From the NCBI GenBank assembly GCA_015847255.1, contig JADLZK010009222.1, positions 124,001 through 188,000 on the forward strand: a stretch of DNA of 64,000 bases. Direction: 5' to 3'. Origin of the DNA: Hyparrhenia diplandra (lineage: Eukaryota > Streptophyta > Magnoliopsida > Poales > Poaceae). The translations under genes and the position numbers were made by a program. The notes below the pieces were generated by a model, which saw only the letters and a program-made list of their open reading frames with translations, did no database searches and was not told the origin of the DNA. Below, piece after piece: positions 11,365-22,429 of the stretch (the stretch's first letter is position 1; the number at the start of each line of letters is the position of its first letter).

Positions 11365-12359
11365 TTAACATCAACCCTAACGTGGTGGATTACAAAGGCT
11401 TGACAGAGCTGTCACCCCCAGGGCTCCCACAACAAACCAGAGGGTTGAGCGCAACCTTAGGTAACTAGTAGTCTAGACACCATGTCCAAACTATCAATTA
11501 CTACTCTAGCTACCCGGAATAACTAGAGCACTCAATATGAGCAAAGATCCCATGCAATGGCATAAGTACTATACTAAACATATATATGAAAGGCATAAAA
11601 GTAAATAGAGAAGATAAATATATATTAAAGCATAAGTATTATAAAGTAAAGATACAAAGGCATACCAAAACTTTGAAGACTCCCGAGAACTAGAGCGCGG
11701 CTCCGCTCTCCCTAACTCTCAACTAGATCTAATCTATTACATTGGAAAGTCTAACCCTAGATCTACATTGAAGAGAGAGAGTTCCTTACATTGGGACCCC
11801 TCTCTAATCAATGAGATGAGATGAATAATAAATTAGGGTTTCAGGGCGTGAGGTCCTCTTTATTTATAGCCCTAAGGGATGAATCGAGCCATTGGATCAG
11901 ACCGACCTTAAACTGACTTAAATCAACGGCTAGATATGATTTTCATGATCTCTTAGGTCAGTGGAGGCAGCTTCCAAAACTTGGGCCCATTTGGCCAAAG
12001 TAGGCGGTCGGGCGGCCTCCCCTATGGTAGGTGGGTCCCCGCCAAACGAAGCTTTGTCCCCGGTGTCTTTTAGGTCCTTGAAATTCATACTAATGACCGT
12101 GGTTCATATCTTTTGATTCTGGACTCCAAATGTGGCAAGTAATATATCTGTTTCGATTGTCTCGACGAGCTCTTCGCAATGGTGCACTCAAATCCATCAT
12201 TTAAGATACTTTTATTCAGCAAAAACCTGCAAAACAAGAAAGAACAACAAACTCATGGAATTTATTAGAATCAAATCCTACAACTAGTGTTTACGATTCC
12301 TTTTATATCATTTTATGCAAAAATTTATGGATGTATTTGGAGTATAAGGACCATCAACA
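11365..12359 (-). mobile_element. LTR-like arm B of an inverted pair
   Basis: The plus strand ends ACCATCAACA at 12359, so on the minus strand it begins TGTTGATGGT exactly like arm A. The minus strand carries GGGCTATAAATAAAG followed by ACGCCCTGAAACCCTAATTT (about 11840-11875), matching the promoter region of arm A. The two arms are too diverged to be a recent duplication. No polypurine tract or primer-binding site is evident next to arm B. Confidence 0.6.
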
Positions 12360-12711
12360 GTAATCCACCATGTTGAGGTTGGTGTTTTATAGAGCTTTTT
12401 GGCAGCCTTCCCCCGATCACTTCCTCCCAGTCTTTATCGAGGATCGAAAAGGTACTGTTGCTCCATAGTAAGTGAAGTATAGTATCCTAATTTTTACTAG
12501 ATAGAACAACTTAGAATACCTTAGATAGTTCCTCCCTGTACCACCAAAAAAATATTTACCATTAGCGATTTGGTTTCTTGCTAGTCCACTTCACGCTTCC
12601 CGTGGAAATCGATACCTTCAAATACTCTTAGGCTAAGGCTACATCGTTATCCGAAAGCGCTTATGGATTTTTTTCTCGTGTGCATTAATTTATAACAACA
12701 TAGCCAATGCT

Positions 12712-13631
12712 AAGAAATTTATAAACCACTGTGGGGCTGCTGTTAGGGATAGACTCTTGGTTAGCACCCGTGAATGGAAGATGATCAAGAATGCTCAACA
12801 TATCAGTTATGTTACTCAAGCCGAGAATAATGCTCTTTGGAATGATGTCAAAGAGCATTTCACTCTACCAGAAGGAGTTGATGAAGAACTAGTTAAATGC
12901 TAGGTTCTATAAAAGATGGCCACACAATTCCAATCCTGGAAGAAAATTTTGTACCATGACTATTTCAAAAGAATCTAACTCCAAATTTCGACAAGAACAG
13001 CCAATCAAAAGTTGAGAGATGTGTGGCCAGAGTTTGTTGCGTTGAAGAAATCAGAAGTGAGTGAGAAACGGGTGAAAAGGAACAAGGAAAATGCGCAAAA
13101 AAAGACATACCATCATAGATCAGGACTGGCGTTTCCAAATGGGAAAGAATGGAAAAAGCTTTGCTTGATGAAGGGATCCTTACAGTAACATACCATTGGC
13201 CTGAATGCTCTAAGAATTAGTTTTTTTTTTTTTTTTTTGTACATGGGGGATCATTGGACGAAACTGGGCGACCGGTTTATGGTGGAGCACTTGCACCCCC
13301 TGCAGATAAACTACTCCAAGTTATGGAGGCTTCTGCCAGTGGTGAAGTTGTGACCAACCGCGAGAAGGATGAGCAGACATACGCCCTTGGGAATAGCGAA
13401 TACCCTGGACGAACTCGAGGCAAAGAAGTGGTTCCGTGGCGGCTGGTTTCCATGATGACATCAATACCTATAGAAGCCTCTAGCGAAGGAAGGATGAGGG
13501 GGCAGCGCGGATCCGCATGCTACAGGATGAGTTACAACGACATTCACAGGAGTTTGTTAATTCAAGCGGAAGTTGTATGGCAAGTAGCTTTAGTCTCGGA
13601 TGGCCAATCCCGGTTGGGAAACCAGGCCTAA
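12712..13631 (+). pseudogene. CACTA (En/Spm) Transposase_24-type ORF, decayed
   Basis: Translation gives KFINHCGAAVRDRL, STREWKMIKNAQHISYV, LWNDVKEHFTLPEGVDEE, then KMATQFQSWKK, LRDVWPEFVALKKSE, SEKRVKRNKENAQKKTYHHR, KWERMEKALLDEGIL. From 13254 come GRPVYGGALAPPADKLLQ and YALGNSEYPGRTRG. This is the motif order of the plant Ptta/En/Spm Transposase_24 proteins encoded by CACTA elements. It has in-frame stops (12901, 12913), a frameshift near 13137, and a run of 18 T at 13221-13238 where the family normally has an NWFYAHGG-type motif. CACTA termini for this copy were not found. Confidence 0.8.
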
Positions 13632-14280
13632 AGGAGGTTTTCCAACCGGGATTATAACCCATTAGTATAATAGTGCATGTGCGCACGGTGGAGGTCGTGG
13701 TTTTTGAAGCCCCACGGACAAGTTTGCCCGTGACAAAATGATTATGGCTAGGGGTGGGGGGTGGTGGAAGCCCCGGTGGGGCCCTCCTTTGATTAAAGAA
13801 AAATTGCCATTATTTATGTGGGGTTTTTTTTGCAATCTCTTTGCCAAGTGTTCTATGACATTTACCGTCAAAGGCTTTGCCGAGAAGAGCCTGAGTGCGG
13901 TAGTGACAGTATTGCTGTTCGATCGAGCCTATATATATGTATAGGTGCTCAGTCTTTCTGGCATAGGGAGCTTGCTATTCCAATTTATTCTCCGTTGCTA
14001 TTGAAAAGGACTCCATTTCTATCACCCACCTCGTCAAGTACTACTACCCACAGCGCAAACAATAATGCTTCTCTCCTCGTCGTCCTAGATCCTTCGTGCT
14101 TCCCTCGCATTCGTCCTGCTAGCTCCGATCTTCCCATTTCTGGACATAGAATCGTCTTCGCCATCTCTAAATTTAGCGAAACATGACACTATTTGTCGGA
14201 AACTGACCATTTATATATTTTTTCTCGCCAAGTACTTCTTGCAACAGCAAGCACGGCCGGGACTCAGCAGCTGTTTGCAC
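13632..14280 (+). promoter_or_regulatory. Upstream region of zinc-finger copy 1
   Basis: Near 13600-13660 an imperfect inverted motif (CAATCCCGGTTGGGAAACC and CCAACCGGGATT) resembles the CCAACCGGGACTAAAGG motif common in grass transposons. A TATA-like CTATATATATG lies at 13929-13938. The stretch 14030-14160 resembles 38975-39070, upstream of the second zinc-finger copy, so the duplication includes part of the 5' leader. Confidence 0.45.
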
Positions 14281-14904
14281 ATGGAGGAGGTGCCTCCGTC
14301 ACTGCCATCGCAGGCAGCAGCGATGAACCTCTCGCTGGCCCTGGCATCGGCGGCACGCGGCGAGGAGTCGGACGAAGTGGCGGCGCCGACGAGATCCGTC
14401 GGCGGGAAGCAGGTGCGCCTGTTCCCCGCCTGTTCTGTGAAAAGAAGTTCCTCAAGTCGCAGGCGCTTGGCGGCCACCAGAACGCGCACAAGAAGGAGCG
14501 CGCCGCCAGCTGGAATCCCTACGTCTACGACCACCACGCTGGAAAGGCAGCGCCGCCGCCCGCCGATTGCTGCCTTAGTATCACCGGCGGCGGCGCTTCC
14601 TCCATCTCCGTCCAGATCTTCTCGCACGGCGGCCCCGCCTCGGAGACAGCAGCCGCCAGCGTCAAGCTCGAGATGCTTGACGACGGTGGAGCGCCGTCGC
14701 CGCCCTACTACATGGACCACGTTGTGCTCCCGGCGGCTGCACCCTGCTATCACCCCTGCGCCAACGGCGATACTGTGGACAACATGCGCGTCTGGAAAAA
14801 GGGCCATCCATACCTCTGCTGCAGTCCCACCGCGGAGCGGTGACACCAACACCGCCGTGTCCTCCAGCGCCGGTGAGGAAATGGACCTCGAGCTTCGACT
14901 CTAG
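14281..14904 (+). CDS. Single-C2H2 zinc-finger protein with EAR motif, copy 1 (frameshifted)
   Basis: This is a probable nuclear DNA-binding repressor of the single-finger, plant-specific QALGGH class. The ATG at 14281 opens MEEVPPSLPSQ followed by MNLSLALASA. The finger reads FCEKKFLKSQALGGHQNAHK at about 14433-14490 and is followed by ERAASWNPYVYDHH. The C-terminus ends MDLELRL, an LxLxL EAR repression motif. The finger lies in a different frame from start and end. A small deletion just before the finger (near 14425) removes the first finger cysteine context, and a compensating indel lies near 14840. The gene appears intronless, with AATAAA at 15072. Copy 2 at 39146-39729 is the paralog. 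It is either a young pseudogene or an intact gene with sequence errors. Confidence 0.75.
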   Translation: MEEVPPSLPSQAAAMNLSLALASAARGEESDEVAAPTRSVGGKQVRLFPACSVKRSSSSRRRLAATRTRTRRSAPPAGIPTSTTTTLERQRRRPPIAALVSPAAALPPSPSRSSRTAAPPRRQQPPASSSRCLTTVERRRRPTTWTTLCSRRLHPAITPAPTAILWTTCASGKRAIHTSAAVPPRSGDTNTAVSSSAGEEMDLELRL

Positions 14905-15298
14905 ACATCGAGCTTCCTCGATCTGTGGGGAGAATCAGAGAGATCGAGCTTCGCGTATACGTTGCTCATTCCATGGATTCCTCCTTTACATATCTACGTC
15001 TATACCTATCTTACCCCAATCAAGCTTCGTTCATATGAATGGATCTTTTGCTGTGTTGTACTGTATTAACTAATAAAAAGCAGTAATATGCTTGTCATGT
15101 GGTTAATTGTTGTAGCTGTACTGTACCGCTACCACAATCACTTCACGCACTCAGGCGTCTCGACAGCTCGAGTCGTACATCGATGTGATCAGTAGTGTGT
15201 AATAATGTCAATATAATAATAATGAATGAAACTTGGTTAATTGCTCTATTAAGCAATTGATGACAGAGCTGTAGTTGTTTCGATCCGGTACGATGAAG
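14905..15298 (+). other. 3' flank of zinc-finger copy 1
   Basis: A 3'UTR-like sequence with AATAAA at 15072-15077 resembles the 3' flank of copy 2 (CACATATCTA, CCAATCAAGCTT/CCAACCAAGCTT and AATATGCTTGT are shared landmarks). No other gene is seen before the retroposon TSD at 15299. Confidence 0.5.
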
Positions 15299-15313
15299 CT
15301 CATATCAAACACT

Positions 15314-18300
15314 TTTTTTTTTCGCGACTGGGCCATTCACCCGTTTTTCATTAAGAGGAGGAAAACCAAATCCAAATACAAATAGAGTTCATGATCTTTG
15401 AGTGGACATCAAAACAAACGAAAAGAGAACGAATAACCTATCTACTGGAAATAACTTGGCGATTACATGATGAACAAACTCTGCGACTAGACCGGGAGGA
15501 CAATCTATATCCGCTCAGGCCCCGAGGCGCCGCTTCTTGCCTAGAAGGAAGCGCTCCATGCCCTCCTTATTCACCTCAGCAAGAGGCCCGGTGAAGGCAG
15601 ACTGCAACTCATCAAAGGAGACGGCATCTCATGCTCGGCCTCGACCTCGATCCCCATCTTCTTGAGCAAAACTCTCCTTGCCTGGTCCTCGGCCTATGGA
15701 GCCTCAGACCCACTCTTTGCAGCGAGCCGTGGCGCTACGTTTCGGCATTAGCTCGGGCGTCTGGCGCTGGCGGCGTTTTTCCTCAAGACCGGCGTGAGAG
15801 TATGGATAGCTCGGGGGCTTTCATGAGCGACTATGAACTTCGTCAACCGACGGCTTTAAACACCGAGCTCGAAGGGTGTGCGATTGCACCCATCTTCGCC
15901 GCCACGGCATCGGTGCCACAAGTTAATACAGAACTTGCCGGGGTCTTCGACCTTCGGGTTGCGGGCAGAAACTCATCTGCGCTCTCAACCCCTGGGCGGC
16001 GAGGCTGGGGGCTGCGGTGCGGCGTCCGACACGACGGTGGGGTGGAACGGGGGCTGACCTCAACCAGCCGCCGCACCGGTCCACCTACGAGCGGTGGGCG
16101 GGAGGCGAAGCAAGCGTCAGTGGCGACCTCATCGGGCACCTCGAGAGGCGGGCGCGCGATGAGGAAGCCGCGAGCTCATCTAGCATGGGGTCTACCCGAA
16201 GAGGGGATTGACCGCACCTCGCCGGCAAGACGGCATAGCGGGGTGGCGAGACGAAGCCACCGCCGCTGACCACCGCAACGTATGCACAGGCCGATGGTGC
16301 TGCGCCGATGTAGGCTCCCCCCCGGGCCGTGGCGGCGTGAGCCACTCGGATGGGGCCGAGCACCGGAATTGTCGCCGATCCGGGCGGCAAAGGGCACCAC
16401 TCGTGGCCAGCGGCCGTGTGACAGCGATTGGCCCGTGCCAGCCCCCTCAGCAGACAGCGATGCGCCGAGTGCCTCGCGGCCGCCCGGCCAGGCGGCGCGA
16501 CGGGAAGGTGTAGAGGCGTGGACATGGTTGTCGGAGCGATTGAAGCGGCCCGACCGACTAGGTCCCATGGAACGGGCCTCAGCGGTGAGGGCGACGATGG
16601 GCGGGCGCATGTGGTCGCTGGGGAGAGGACCTCATCCTGACCGTGGATGATCCGGGAAGGGAGGCGCCGCACGATGGGCCCCGCAGGCGAGGTGGGCGGG
16701 GACACGCCCTCCCACCCAGCGACCGTCTTTGCGCCCGCGTGCCAAGGCGCCGGTGGGCCGAAGGGACGCGGTTGGCCGAGGAGCGAGGGCGGCCACGAGG
16801 CCGTGCAGCGTCTTGTTGTTGGTTGGCGGCGAGTGGGGCAGCGGTGTATGGGACGATCGCACCGCGTCGGCTCGCCGAGGTCATCTTCTTCTTGGCGCGG
16901 GCGAGACGTCGCTGGCGCTTCTTCTTCATGAGTGGGAGACGCCGGCCCCACCGCCGAACGCCATTGTCGGGACCCGAAGCCACACCCCGGGTGGCCTCTG
17001 ACGGATTCGCCACGGGCGCAGTCGTCCTCCCCGGGAGGAACATCCGACGACGCGACGCCCGTCCCAAAGCGTGGGAGACGACGGACGGGGAAGCGTGGCC
17101 TCGAGCGGGAGGACCGGTGCCCCATGGCCATCCGGGCGGTGAAGGATGCGGAAGCCGGGCGGCGGTGGTCGGCAACTCGAACTCGTCATCGGAGCAAATC
17201 GGACATGGGGACATCGACCCAGCGCTCCTCCTGGTCCTGCCGACGGAGGAGGGGAAGAAGGGGCGCGCCGACGGAGAGGCACTTGGCCGGTTGAGGCCAT
17301 GGTCGAGGAAGGAGCGCCGGTCTCCATCCACCAACTCGCCCTCCTCGACATCCCCGGCGCGGACGAGGACGAACTCGGATTGGCCGGCATGCCGGCATCG
17401 GAGGTTTCCCACCGAGGCCCCGGGATGAGGCGGCGGGGAGGGCTTGCCGCGACGGAGTGGAAGGGGATGAGGGGCACGACAAGCGACGAGGTGAAGGGCC
17501 CGGGCGCCGGGGATGAAGCGTCGGGGATGGACTCTCGGCGGCTCGGTGCGCGGGGAGACAACCGCTGCCTCCCCTAGCCCGTCGGCGGATACGTCGGTCC
17601 CAGGCAACTGTGGGGTCCTTGGCCGCAGCCGACCACGCGGCGCCGCATCCGAGGCGAGGTCGGCGTCGGGCGGCGAGGACGCCGGCAGCAGCCCCGCCGC
17701 ACGCCCGTCTGCCGCGGCGGGGCAGCCGGCGGCAGCTGCGGCGGGCGCGCCGTGTCCCGCACAGCATCGGCAAGGCGGTTCCACTGCGGAACGAAGCGGC
17801 GGTTACTGAGCCACGACCCGGTGGCGGCATCGACCTGCGGCGAGGGCATGAGGTAGGGCGCAAGACCGGGAGGGGGCGCACCGGAACCACGGAGAACCTC
17901 CAGCAGCCGCCAAGGACCGAGGGCCCAACCACCAGTTCTCGCGACCGGGCGTCGGTGGCGGAACCCAAGACACGGTGCCGGGAGACGGCACTTTCCGCGC
18001 CTCGGCCACCGTAGATGGCCGGCCCAACGCACGCCGCCGGAAACGTCGTCGGCCGGGAGAGCGAGGCAGTCCGGGGGGACGGCGTCCCGGGCGGCTCGGC
18101 GGCGGAGAGGGAACACGCCAAGCACGGGCCGCCTACGCCGGACGAAGGCCACGTGGGCAGCAGATCCGCCCCACCATCGAAGCGGGATCCGCCCGCCGGG
18201 AGTTGAGGATCTGCGGCATCGGATGCCACAAAGACCGGCACGGCGACGGACGGGACGGCGACGACGTCCGGCACCTCGAACAGGCCGCCACCTCCCGCAA

Positions 18301-18523
18301 GAAAACACGAGGCAGCGCCATCCCGGTCCTCCCAACAGCAAATGGGATCTCGGAAGAAGGACCCGATGAGGTGGAGCCGGATCCGCAGGGGGATTCGGGC
18401 TGTTGGGTGGGGAGATTTGGGTGGATTTGGGTGGATTTTTGGGAGAAGGAGGAAGAGGGAGGCATGGGATGGGAGCGCCCGAGGGAGGCTCCAACGGCTC
18501 CATCCCCACGACGTGATAGAAGC
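15314..18523 (-). mobile_element. LINE-like non-LTR retroposon, 3.2 kb, minus orientation
   Basis: A perfect 15-bp TSD (CTCATATCAAACACT) lies at 15299-15313 and 18524-18538. The element begins on the plus strand with a run of T, which is the poly(A) tail on the minus strand. It then has CGCGACTGGGCCATTCACCCG, closely related to the 3' tail of a second retroposon remnant at 21610-21658. The interior is very GC-rich (about 15.6-18.5 kb) and contrasts strongly with the AT-rich flanks. No reverse transcriptase motif is visible, so this looks non-autonomous or ORF1-only. Insertion occurred downstream of zinc-finger copy 1. Confidence 0.8.
15515..18509 (-). pseudogene. ORF1-like coding remnant of the LINE-like retroposon
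   Basis: Minus-strand frames run from near 18509 (MEPLEPPSGAPIPCLPLPPS) through long Arg/Pro/Ala-rich segments (16579-17784, 401 codons; 16085-17131, 348 codons) to a plausible C-terminus ending FTGPLAEVNKEGMERFLLGK with a stop at 15515. Because overlapping frames stay open in GC-rich DNA, the true frame is uncertain. A CPICSDDEFELP piece near 17180-17220 has cysteines but is not a clear zinc knuckle. I do not recognise the protein beyond its position in a retroposon. Confidence 0.4.
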
Positions 18524-18538
18524 CTCATATCAAACACT

Positions 18539-21500
18539 CTCTAGAATCTACTAGTGAATGGGCGCCCATACGCGGTGAATGGCCACATGAACAAAGGAAG
18601 GATGCTAAAATAGTAAATAATTATTACAGCAGAGAGACGATGACAAAGGAAACTAAATCTTGTTCAAAGTACGTACACATCCATCATAGATGGTACTTTA
18701 ATTGTTGTTCTTAGCCAAATAAGTTCGGCGTACACAAATTACTGAGGGGTAAACATCGGTGGGTCATTGCATGCGAGGGCCGACAATAAATAAGAGTGAC
18801 CATGCCACTTCGAAGGCAATATGGGGTGTTTAAGCTTGGTAGGCAAAGGAACAGGATGTAGTTAGCTCCAAAGTGGCCGCTCAGGTGGACCCAATGCTAA
18901 AGTCGAACCGCACATTGTTGAAGAAGTTAGATGGCGCCGCGGTATTTAGGTCTGAATTTTAATCACTAATAATCATACAATTAATTATCATCAATCGATA
19001 TATTTAGGTCTGAATTTTAATCACTAATAATCATACAATTAATTATCATCAATCGATAACAATACATTTAATTTCCTAAATTTCCCGTTGTTGTCAAAGT
19101 AGCTCACAAAATATAGAATATGAAGGTGTATTAACTTGATTGTTCTCATATAAGGCGTAGGCTTCATATTTATCGAAGGCATGATACTAACAAGAATAAA
19201 GATGACTCCTCTCAAAGCACATGCCACAAAGGAAGATTGGTTCTTGGATCCCGCAGTTATCGAGAAAACATGACCTCGATAATATTCCAAGCAGCTTCAA
19301 CGGGACTACAAAACCAAAAACAATTATAGATAATACTCACCGAAAGGAATAGGGCTAAGATTCAGATAATCATTTCTCCAATCCCCAACTTTCCATGAAG
19401 AGCGCCCACATCCAAAGTGGATAATGTTAGTCCAAAGAGACCGCCATTATTTTACAACATTAATGAGTTTCCCCCCTCAATTCTTAAGAGGCATACAATA
19501 TTTCTCACACATTTCAGATGCTAACATAAGAGAATGCAATGTCCGTGCCATAGAGGTAGAGATAGAATAAAAACCACATAGCATAATTATGGTTTATGTC
19601 ACTATAGAAAACCCGATAATGACATAGAAAATAGAAAAAAAAAGTGTTCAAATTTTTAAGGATCTAACGGACACCCAAGCGCTCTAAAGGGCTTGGTGTC
19701 TACAGAATGAAGTGTTCTATTGTTTCCTCTTCTATGATAATAGCAAATGGGTACAAAGTGTGAAAATACGTAAAATGGTAATAGTCATGAGACTGTCTCT
19801 CTAGAAGACGACCCAATTTCTGCAACCAAGCAGATAAGTTAAATAGAATAGCAACTTTAAACGATATTTGCCAATCAGAAAATGATAAATCCAATGAGAA
19901 GAACTATTTGAGAGACAACACGTTCTTATGAGGCATCATTCTGCACGCGTGTTTGCAAGGGCTTCTTGGAAGTACTTGTACAAAAGAGAGAAAAATTTTG
20001 TTTAAATTGATGTTCAAATGATGTAGGAGCATTGAAAAAAGTGCTAGAATATTAAATTATTGAAAATGGGGCATAAACACACTAAAAAGTGCAATGACAC
20101 ACTTTACTTGGAATAGTTACGCAAGGTGCCAACCTTCCTAAATCATGAGATGACTCATATTATGATAGTATAAAAAGCATTTTGTTCTTTGAATTAGGTT
20201 ATCGAAACAATTCAATTTCCTAAATATAGAATTTATAGGTTAAATTTGTTACGGATATGTCCCCCGTCATGTGTGATAAAATCCATGATTCAAATTTTCA
20301 ATATGTGTTGTAATTCGGGGTTTCATATCATTAACGTCACTTTTAATAATGAATAGAATATTTTGAAGAAAATAACAAAACCAAGTTCCAACCGATACAT
20401 GAACGAAGATATTACTTAGTTACTTACCAAAGCAAAGAAATTGATCACAATAAAATCCCCACTAATGCTTGGGTCGTTCCCAAAAACTTCTTCCATAGAA
20501 GACAAACATTCTTTCTCGTGCTCCATCTCGAATGACCTTTTTTCGCATCCAAAAGGACTCATGCTCATTAATTGATTGAACAGTAATCACCTAAGAAAGA
20601 TAGTTGCATGAATAAATTTTTTTCGTGAAATTACTGGACCACATGTGATTCTATTTGCCTCGGCAAAGTGGCACTTGAGATATTCTCTACTTGTTCGGGC
20701 GGCGAGGACGGCGGGCATGACACGTGCATGTATTTAACATTGTTGGTCGCTAGATGTGCCGACAAACTCGCACCAAGTTCATTACATTATGGCACATGAA
20801 GTAATTGTAAACCCGAAAGTATGAAAACTGCTCCCCTTTTAGCAAGCCTACTGAGTTGTGTCATATTTGAATCATAGGTTCTATGAGGTTGGCTTAAGAT
20901 GATCGGTGATCGATATCTAAATTTTTTGGAGCAGATAAAGTGTTAAATAAAAAAATAGTGAAAGAATGATCTTGACATTATCACGCTTCTTTGATGGGAT
21001 TAAAAATATGAATATGTTTGAGGTGTCATGATCGTTTTCATTTTTCTATGGGGCATGTTTTCCAAGAATGGCAATTCATCTACTAAAGTATATGATATTA
21101 TTTACCTATCTGCCGGGTGATGCAAACAAGTAGAGTTTCAAAGAGAGAGAGTATGCCCCTTTCGGCTTTTTGCGTTTTCACGAAATTTGTTGAAATGTCA
21201 AAAGCGGGGTAGTATGAGACGTAAAAGTAATTAGATTTAGTTGACTACTAAGTTGACATTTTTTGACCGACTTTGTGATGATGGACTTGCTGCGATTGTT
21301 CCGTTATCATCCGCCTCGAAGGATCTCTCTTGAGCACATATCCGATAGGGTGCTTTGATGAGACATTCTTACTACTTCCTATATGAAATAATCTTTTCTT
21401 CCCAATGACCTGTTTTGAGAGCAGATGGTTGGTTGTTTGGTTCAATCTGCATGTTTTGTGAAGCTTGTAGAGTTGAGCATTCAACTAATTCTTCTACCAC

Positions 21501-21596
21501 AGTATAGAGAGCAATACAATCCGGTGTGGATGAACTATCTTTAATTGTGAGAGGAAGCTCGCGACTTATTAGTTGTAATCAAAGCGAGTCGCCAGA
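18539..21596. other. Intergenic AT-rich DNA, no gene recognised
   Basis: ORFs are short, non-overlapping with any domain I know, and AT-rich. The only clear structure is the 58-bp tandem duplication listed separately. The stretch 19039-19290 has an 83-codon minus-strand frame without recognisable motifs. Confidence 0.5.
18943..19058. repeat. 58-bp perfect tandem duplication
   Basis: Two adjacent identical 58-base units lie at 18943-19000 and 19001-19058, each starting TATTTAGGTCTGAATTTT and ending CAATCGATA. They are AT-rich and non-coding. Confidence 0.9.
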
Positions 21597-21609
21597 AAAG
21601 CAAGCATTG

Positions 21610-21658
21610 TTTTTTTTTTTTAGACCAAAGGCATTCACCCGGCTTTATTGAAAGCTTT
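21610..21658 (-). mobile_element. Extremely 5'-truncated LINE-like tail (49 bp) with TSD
   Basis: A T run followed by AGACCAAAGGCATTCACCCG and GCTTTATTGAAAG is flanked by near-identical direct repeats: AAAAGCAAGCATTG (21596-21609) and AAAAGCAAAGCATTG (21659-21673). It is the 3' end of a retroposon related to that at 15314-18523, truncated almost completely on insertion. Confidence 0.7.
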
Positions 21659-21673
21659 AAAAGCAAAGCATTG

Positions 21674-22116
21674 CTTTTTCTAGAAGCAACAATATATGGT
21701 AGTAGGGGGTGCCTTACTCGGGGATTGCATCGGTAAGCAACAATATATATGGCAAAGTGTCTATAACTTAAAGGAAACGATGACAACAATTTTCTTAGAA
21801 ACACATAATCTATCATCGGATGGAACAATAAAAATATAGGAATGTTATATGTTTTCGGGAGGAAACGATTTGGAGAGCTTAACACCTCAACGATTACTAT
21901 GCCCGGACTCAAGAAATATGCGGTGTAACAACCGGCACCAATGAAGCGACCTACAATTTTTGTATGATGTATCCCCGCACAAAATTAGAGGGTAATTAAT
22001 TTATTATTATACACAATCCAGAAGTCCTTATGGAAATATCGTCGAACACACACCCACTTGTTTTCAGACCCTTTGTACTACAATCTTATTGCAACTTTGC
22101 AAGCATACACATCTAG

Positions 22117-22151
<35 letters not shown>

Positions 22152-22429
22152 CTCTTTACCAAACTCACTTTGCTTCTTGGACTTGATATAGTCTGGAGCG
22201 CCTCCATCCGCCTCCACGGTCGACGAACGTTCGTTGTTCTTGATGGACCGGTGCACGTGCACGTCATCGTAGGTCATCACCCCAAAGAACACCGACTGCG
22301 AGTTCTATCGAGCATGCGGTCCCCCTCGGCGATGATGCCGCCGTAAGCCTAGCAATTGAGGAGAAATCGGATGCCAACTATTTCATATTTGGAGATAGGA
22401 ACACAATTGAAGAAGAACGCACCTATATG
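21674..22429. other. Intergenic stretch, no gene recognised
   Basis: It contains the AT microsatellite. It also has short minus-strand frames near 22150-22340 (AYGGIIAEGDRMLDRTRSR-like translation) that may be an exon remnant but match no family I recognise. Confidence 0.4.
22119..22148. repeat. (AT)n microsatellite
   Basis: An uninterrupted AT dinucleotide run of about 30 bases. Confidence 0.95.

Noticed and set aside
16085..17784. Long minus-strand frames of 348 and 401 codons as new genes
   Set aside because: They lie inside a GC-rich retroposon where several frames in both strands stay open by composition. No domain or sensible start supports a separate gene.
22119..22148. The AT run as a promoter
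   Set aside because: It is a simple microsatellite and no gene start lies at a suitable distance.
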